Part shown: piece after piece, positions 61,181-64,000 of the stretch
How the letters are laid out: every line of letters starts with the position of its first letter
Numbering within the stretch: the first letter of the stretch is position 1
Assembly: GCA_021773035.1 (NCBI GenBank)
Contig: JAJFKU010000023.1
Coordinates: 1-64,000 of the forward strand
DNA: 64,000 nt
From: Woeseiaceae bacterium
Lineage (GTDB): Bacteria; Pseudomonadota; Gammaproteobacteria; Steroidobacterales; Woeseiaceae
Direction: 5' to 3'
The notes under the pieces: model-generated
Seen by the model: the letters and a program-made list of their open reading frames with translations, nothing else
Database searches by the model: none
What the model was told of the DNA's origin: nothing
Position numbers and translations under genes: made by a program

Positions 61181-63307
61181 ATGATCGGTCTCAGGCGATA
61201 CGCTTTTTTACTCCTCATGACGGTGTGTTGCTTACCGTTTGCCGCGTTCGCCGGCAACGTGCGTATCGAGTACAGCGAGCCGCTGGAGGACCTCGGTTTT
61301 TCTCAAGCGGCGGGTGAGTTTCAGAAGCCTGGCGTGCCGTCCGTCCAGCGCATGCGTTTCAATGCGTTCAGCCGTCACTTCGATGTCGAACTGCAGCTCA
61401 ATCACGCACTGATCGATGCCGTTGAGCGCCAGTCCCTCGGTGCGGACGTACAGATTTACAGGGGTTCGCTGGCTGCGGAGCCCGATTCCTGGGTGCGCAT
61501 GGTCATTGCGCAGGGCCAGCCGCGCGGTATGTTGTTCGACGGCTCGGAAATGTTTGCGATCGAGGTCAGTGAGACGACTGGCAAAGCGTTGATCTATCGG
61601 CTGGCCGACCTGCATATCGAACCGGGTGCGCTCGCGTGTGCGGAAGCCGGCATGGCGACCAGCGGCGCCGATTTGCTCAAGACGGTCGTCAGCGAAATGA
61701 CATCCGCGGTTTCCTCGGCACCGGGTGCCAGCTCGCAAATAGACGTGGCCGTGATCGCCGACTTCGAGTTCGCCACCGACAAGGGCAGTGATGCGCAGGC
61801 GGCCATGATCACTCGCATGAACAACGTCGACGGTATCTTCAGCTCGCAGCTGGGTGTGCAGATCAATGTCAACAGAGTCGACGTGTTTTCTTCGTCGAAC
61901 GACCCGTTCAGCGACCAGACCGATTCCAGCCTGCTGCTCGACGAAGTGTCGGACTACCGCTCCGATACGTCGGTGCAACGGGCCAACGGTCTGACGCACC
62001 TGTTCACCGGGCGCAATCTCGACGGTTCGACGGTGGGTATTGCGTTCGGTGGGGCACTCTGCAGTAGCCGCTTTGGGGCCGGGCTGACTCAGGCTACCAG
62101 CAGCGTAACGACTGACACGCTGATCGTCGCTCATGAATTGGGCCACAATTTCGGCGCACCGCACGACGGCACCAGCGGTGCTTGCGAAAGCACGCCGCAG
62201 GATTTCCTGATGGCGCCGAGAATCAACGGCAGCGATACATTCTCGAGTTGCAGCATCTCGCAGATGCAGGACAACGTCGCTCGTGCTTCTTGCATCACGG
62301 CACTGGCGAGCAACGACGTTGCTGTCGCTGCCGGTACGCAGTCCGCAACGCTGCTGCTCGGAGACAGTACGACGGTCAGCTTCGACCTTACAAGCGCGGG
62401 TACTGACGCGGCGAGCAACGTCTCGCTTTCCGTTACCGTTCCTGTGGGCGTGACGCTGGACAGCTCTTCGACGACGGCAGGTAGCTGCACCGACGGAGCC
62501 GGCAGCGTCAATTGCTCAATTGGTACGCTTGCCGCAGGTTCCGGCGCGACCGTGAGCTTGTCTCTAACGTCGCAGACGGTCGGTTCCAGCGATGTCGTGG
62601 CGACAGCGTCCGCGAGCGGCGATGCGAATTCCAATAACAACGAGGCAACGATAGGCCTGACCGTCAATCCCGCTATCGATCTTGCTACGATTACGCCGAC
62701 GGTCGCACAGCTGCAGCTGAATCAAGCCGCGACGCTTCGACCACGAGTAGAGAACCAATCGTCTATCGTTGCAAGCGACGCGGTGATTACCGTCGCGATT
62801 GCTGCCGGTCTGCGCATCGACAGCGCGACCTGGCCGGTGGGCGACTGTACCGTGTCCGGCGGGGAAGTCCGCTGTACGGCACCGAGTCTCGCCGCGAACT
62901 CCACGACGACGATCGACGTCCAGGTAACGGCTGTCGCAGAGGGCCAGCATACTTACTCGACATCGGCGGCCGCAGGCGAGACGGATCGCGACAGTTCCAA
63001 CAATGAGAGTTCGGCGCAGGTTACGGTCACGGAAGCATCGACAACGGCGCCGCCCGATAACGAGGAAGACTCCGGCGGCGGCTCAATGGGCCTCGTGAGT
63101 CTGCTGTTCCTGTGCGTGGTGACGGTACTAGTCAGGGGACATTCGCGACCCTTCGGCAGCGAAAAACGGGGCATGGCCCCGGTCGCTGCTACTCGAAGCC
63201 GGCAGCTAGGGAAGCAAAATGCGACGAGTTCGTCGGTCAGATTCATCGACGGTAGAGAGCAGGAGCGCAGTGGTGACTGGCGAAACGACAGGATCGAGAT
63301 CCATTGA
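61181..63307 (+). CDS. Exported M12B-like (reprolysin-type) zinc metalloprotease with DUF11 repeats and sorting-type C-terminus
   Basis: 708 residues from ATG 61181 (frame open to 61118). Signal peptide MIGLRRYAFLLLMTVCCLPFAAFA. A propeptide-like domain precedes the catalytic part with the metzincin motif H318-E-L-G-H322-N-F-G-A-P-H328-D. From about 390 come two DUF11-like beta repeats (ATLLLGDSTTVSFDLTSAGTD, VTVPVGVTLDSSS..NCSIGTLAAGSGATVSLSLTS). The C-terminus has a Gly-rich-hydrophobic-basic segment (SGGGSMGLVSLLFLCVV then VRGHSR), like GlyGly-CTERM sorting signals, but 45 further residues follow, which is odd. Probably cell-surface anchored or secreted. Confidence 0.85.
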   Translation: MIGLRRYAFLLLMTVCCLPFAAFAGNVRIEYSEPLEDLGFSQAAGEFQKPGVPSVQRMRFNAFSRHFDVELQLNHALIDAVERQSLGADVQIYRGSLAAEPDSWVRMVIAQGQPRGMLFDGSEMFAIEVSETTGKALIYRLADLHIEPGALACAEAGMATSGADLLKTVVSEMTSAVSSAPGASSQIDVAVIADFEFATDKGSDAQAAMITRMNNVDGIFSSQLGVQINVNRVDVFSSSNDPFSDQTDSSLLLDEVSDYRSDTSVQRANGLTHLFTGRNLDGSTVGIAFGGALCSSRFGAGLTQATSSVTTDTLIVAHELGHNFGAPHDGTSGACESTPQDFLMAPRINGSDTFSSCSISQMQDNVARASCITALASNDVAVAAGTQSATLLLGDSTTVSFDLTSAGTDAASNVSLSVTVPVGVTLDSSSTTAGSCTDGAGSVNCSIGTLAAGSGATVSLSLTSQTVGSSDVVATASASGDANSNNNEATIGLTVNPAIDLATITPTVAQLQLNQAATLRPRVENQSSIVASDAVITVAIAAGLRIDSATWPVGDCTVSGGEVRCTAPSLAANSTTTIDVQVTAVAEGQHTYSTSAAAGETDRDSSNNESSAQVTVTEASTTAPPDNEEDSGGGSMGLVSLLFLCVVTVLVRGHSRPFGSEKRGMAPVAATRSRQLGKQNATSSSVRFIDGREQERSGDWRNDRIEIH

Positions 63308-63317
63308 TTTCAGCCGC

Positions 63318-64000
63318 TTAGGTCGTTCCGATGGCCGATGCCTTACGGCTGATCCCCAGGCGTTTCATCTTGGAGCGCAGCGTACTCGGGGGAATACGCA
63401 GCACGACCGCAGCGCCGCCCGACCCTGCTATTTTCCACCGTGTCTTCTCAAGCACGCTGACTATATGGGCGCGCTCGAACGACGAAAGGTCAGCCGGGTT
63501 ATCGACAGAAAAGTCGGATTTCACACGATCCACAGCCGTCATTGAGGATAGCGGGCCGGCAAGTTCAAGAACAGAGTTGTTCTCTACCGAAATCAAAGCT
63601 CGCTCGATGACGCTCTCAAGTTCGCGGATGTTACCTGGCCACCCGTGGTTCACAAGCTCCTTAACCATCTTCGCGGACATCGCCACAATCTTCTTTCCCA
63701 AACGCCCGGCGTGCTTGTGGACGAAGTGTTCGGCCAGCAAAGGAATGTCGCCTTTGCGGTCTCGCAAGCTTGGCAGGCGAACTGGAAAGCTGCTGATACG
63801 GTAATACAGGTCTGCCCGAAATTCTCCGCGTCCGATGGCGTCTTCAAGGCCGCGATTAGTCGCTGCAATCAGCCGAATATTGGAACGCAAGGTTTTTGTG
63901 CCGCCAATACGTTCGAATTCGCCAGTTTGCAGGACGCGCAGCAATTTCGCCTGCAGTTCCAGCGATAGCTCTCCGATCTCGTCGAGAAAGAGCGTGCCGT
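63318..64000 (-). CDS. Sigma-54-dependent transcriptional activator, 3' part (runs off the right edge)
   Basis: About 227 C-terminal residues are in the window; the gene continues past 64000. Reading in from the edge: Walker B-type LFLDEIGELSLELQAKLLRVLQ, then sensor I and the RADLYYRISSFPVRLPSLRDRKGDIPLLAEHF segment, NHGWPGNIRELESVIERAL (sensor II), and a C-terminal Fis-type HTH (VLEKTRWKIAGSGGAAVVLRIPPSTLRSKMKRLGI). This is an NtrC-family AAA+ activator of RNA polymerase with sigma-54. The N-terminal sensor domain is outside the window. Convergent with the metalloprotease gene (10-nt gap). Confidence 0.93.
   Translation of the reverse strand, partial: GTLFLDEIGELSLELQAKLLRVLQTGEFERIGGTKTLRSNIRLIAATNRGLEDAIGRGEFRADLYYRISSFPVRLPSLRDRKGDIPLLAEHFVHKHAGRLGKKIVAMSAKMVKELVNHGWPGNIRELESVIERALISVENNSVLELAGPLSSMTAVDRVKSDFSVDNPADLSSFERAHIVSVLEKTRWKIAGSGGAAVVLRIPPSTLRSKMKRLGISRKASAIGTT

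Noticed and set aside
61232..62164. 310-residue minus-strand frame antisense to the M12B-like protease
   Set aside because: Plus strand encodes the metzincin motif and signal peptide; the antisense frame is a shadow.
1..64000. CRISPR arrays, IS elements, phage genes, restriction or toxin-antitoxin systems
   Set aside because: No spaced direct repeats, transposase, integrase, phage structural or defence protein motif was seen on either strand.

Overview
The window looks like chromosomal DNA of a free-living, probably marine or aquatic, Gram-negative gammaproteobacterium. It is moderately GC-rich and densely coded, with three large TonB-dependent receptors, FecI/FecR-type and other ECF sigma factors, di-haem cytochromes, exported M16, M23 and M12B peptidases, and long catabolic operons. 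The lineage is inferred from gene style only. No phage, IS element, CRISPR array, rRNA or confident tRNA was seen.

Layout. 1-354: two large hairpins that share a loop but not a stem, no gene. 355-10694: a LacI-governed uptake/oxidation locus (GlpD-like flavoprotein, SSS symporter, TonB receptor, LacI regulator, Gfo/Idh dehydrogenase, aldo/keto reductase, clavaminate-synthase-like oxygenase), with palindromic operators before the receptor and between lacI and the Gfo/Idh gene. 10729-12950: miscellaneous genes (NAD(P)-binding protein, small beta-rich protein, DUF72). 12959-39985: a large cluster read as four operons around two divergent promoter regions that carry the same 19-bp sequence. It holds a nitrilase, two Asp/Glu racemases, a beta-keto acid cleavage enzyme (BKACE), an M23 peptidase, a citryl-CoA lyase-like protein, an acyl-CoA ligase, an epimerase-like VOC protein, two 3-hydroxyacyl-CoA dehydrogenase-type enzymes, a prolyl oligopeptidase, three S12 (beta-lactamase-fold) hydrolases, a TonB receptor, two MlrC-like M81 metallopeptidases, two D-cysteine-desulfhydrase-type PLP enzymes, a tandem TetR protein, a GPH transporter and an exported SurE phosphatase. 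MlrC-like plus S12 hydrolases plus racemases plus import recalls an enlarged microcystin-type (mlr) pathway for a D-/beta-amino-acid-containing peptide or related compound; the substrate is unknown.

40670-48923: a FecI-FecR-TonB receptor-M16 protease cassette in which both promoters share a spaced motif, suggesting ECF-driven import and periplasmic cleavage of a protein, peptide or siderophore. 49034-54138: di-haem cytochrome with its own ECF sigma factor, a lipoprotein/membrane protein pair, and a membrane-anchored HTH-TolB-TPR protein. 54200-56002: TetR regulator divergent from an AhpD-like protein and an exported YHS protein, with three matching operators. 56096-64000: lipoprotein di-haem peroxidase, a BaeSR-like two-component system, a small exported Cys-containing protein whose 3' end lies in a G-quadruplex-like tract, a decayed SGNH/acyltransferase fragment, a lipoprotein, an M12B-like metalloprotease with a sorting-type C-terminus, and the 3' part of a sigma-54 activator running off the right edge.
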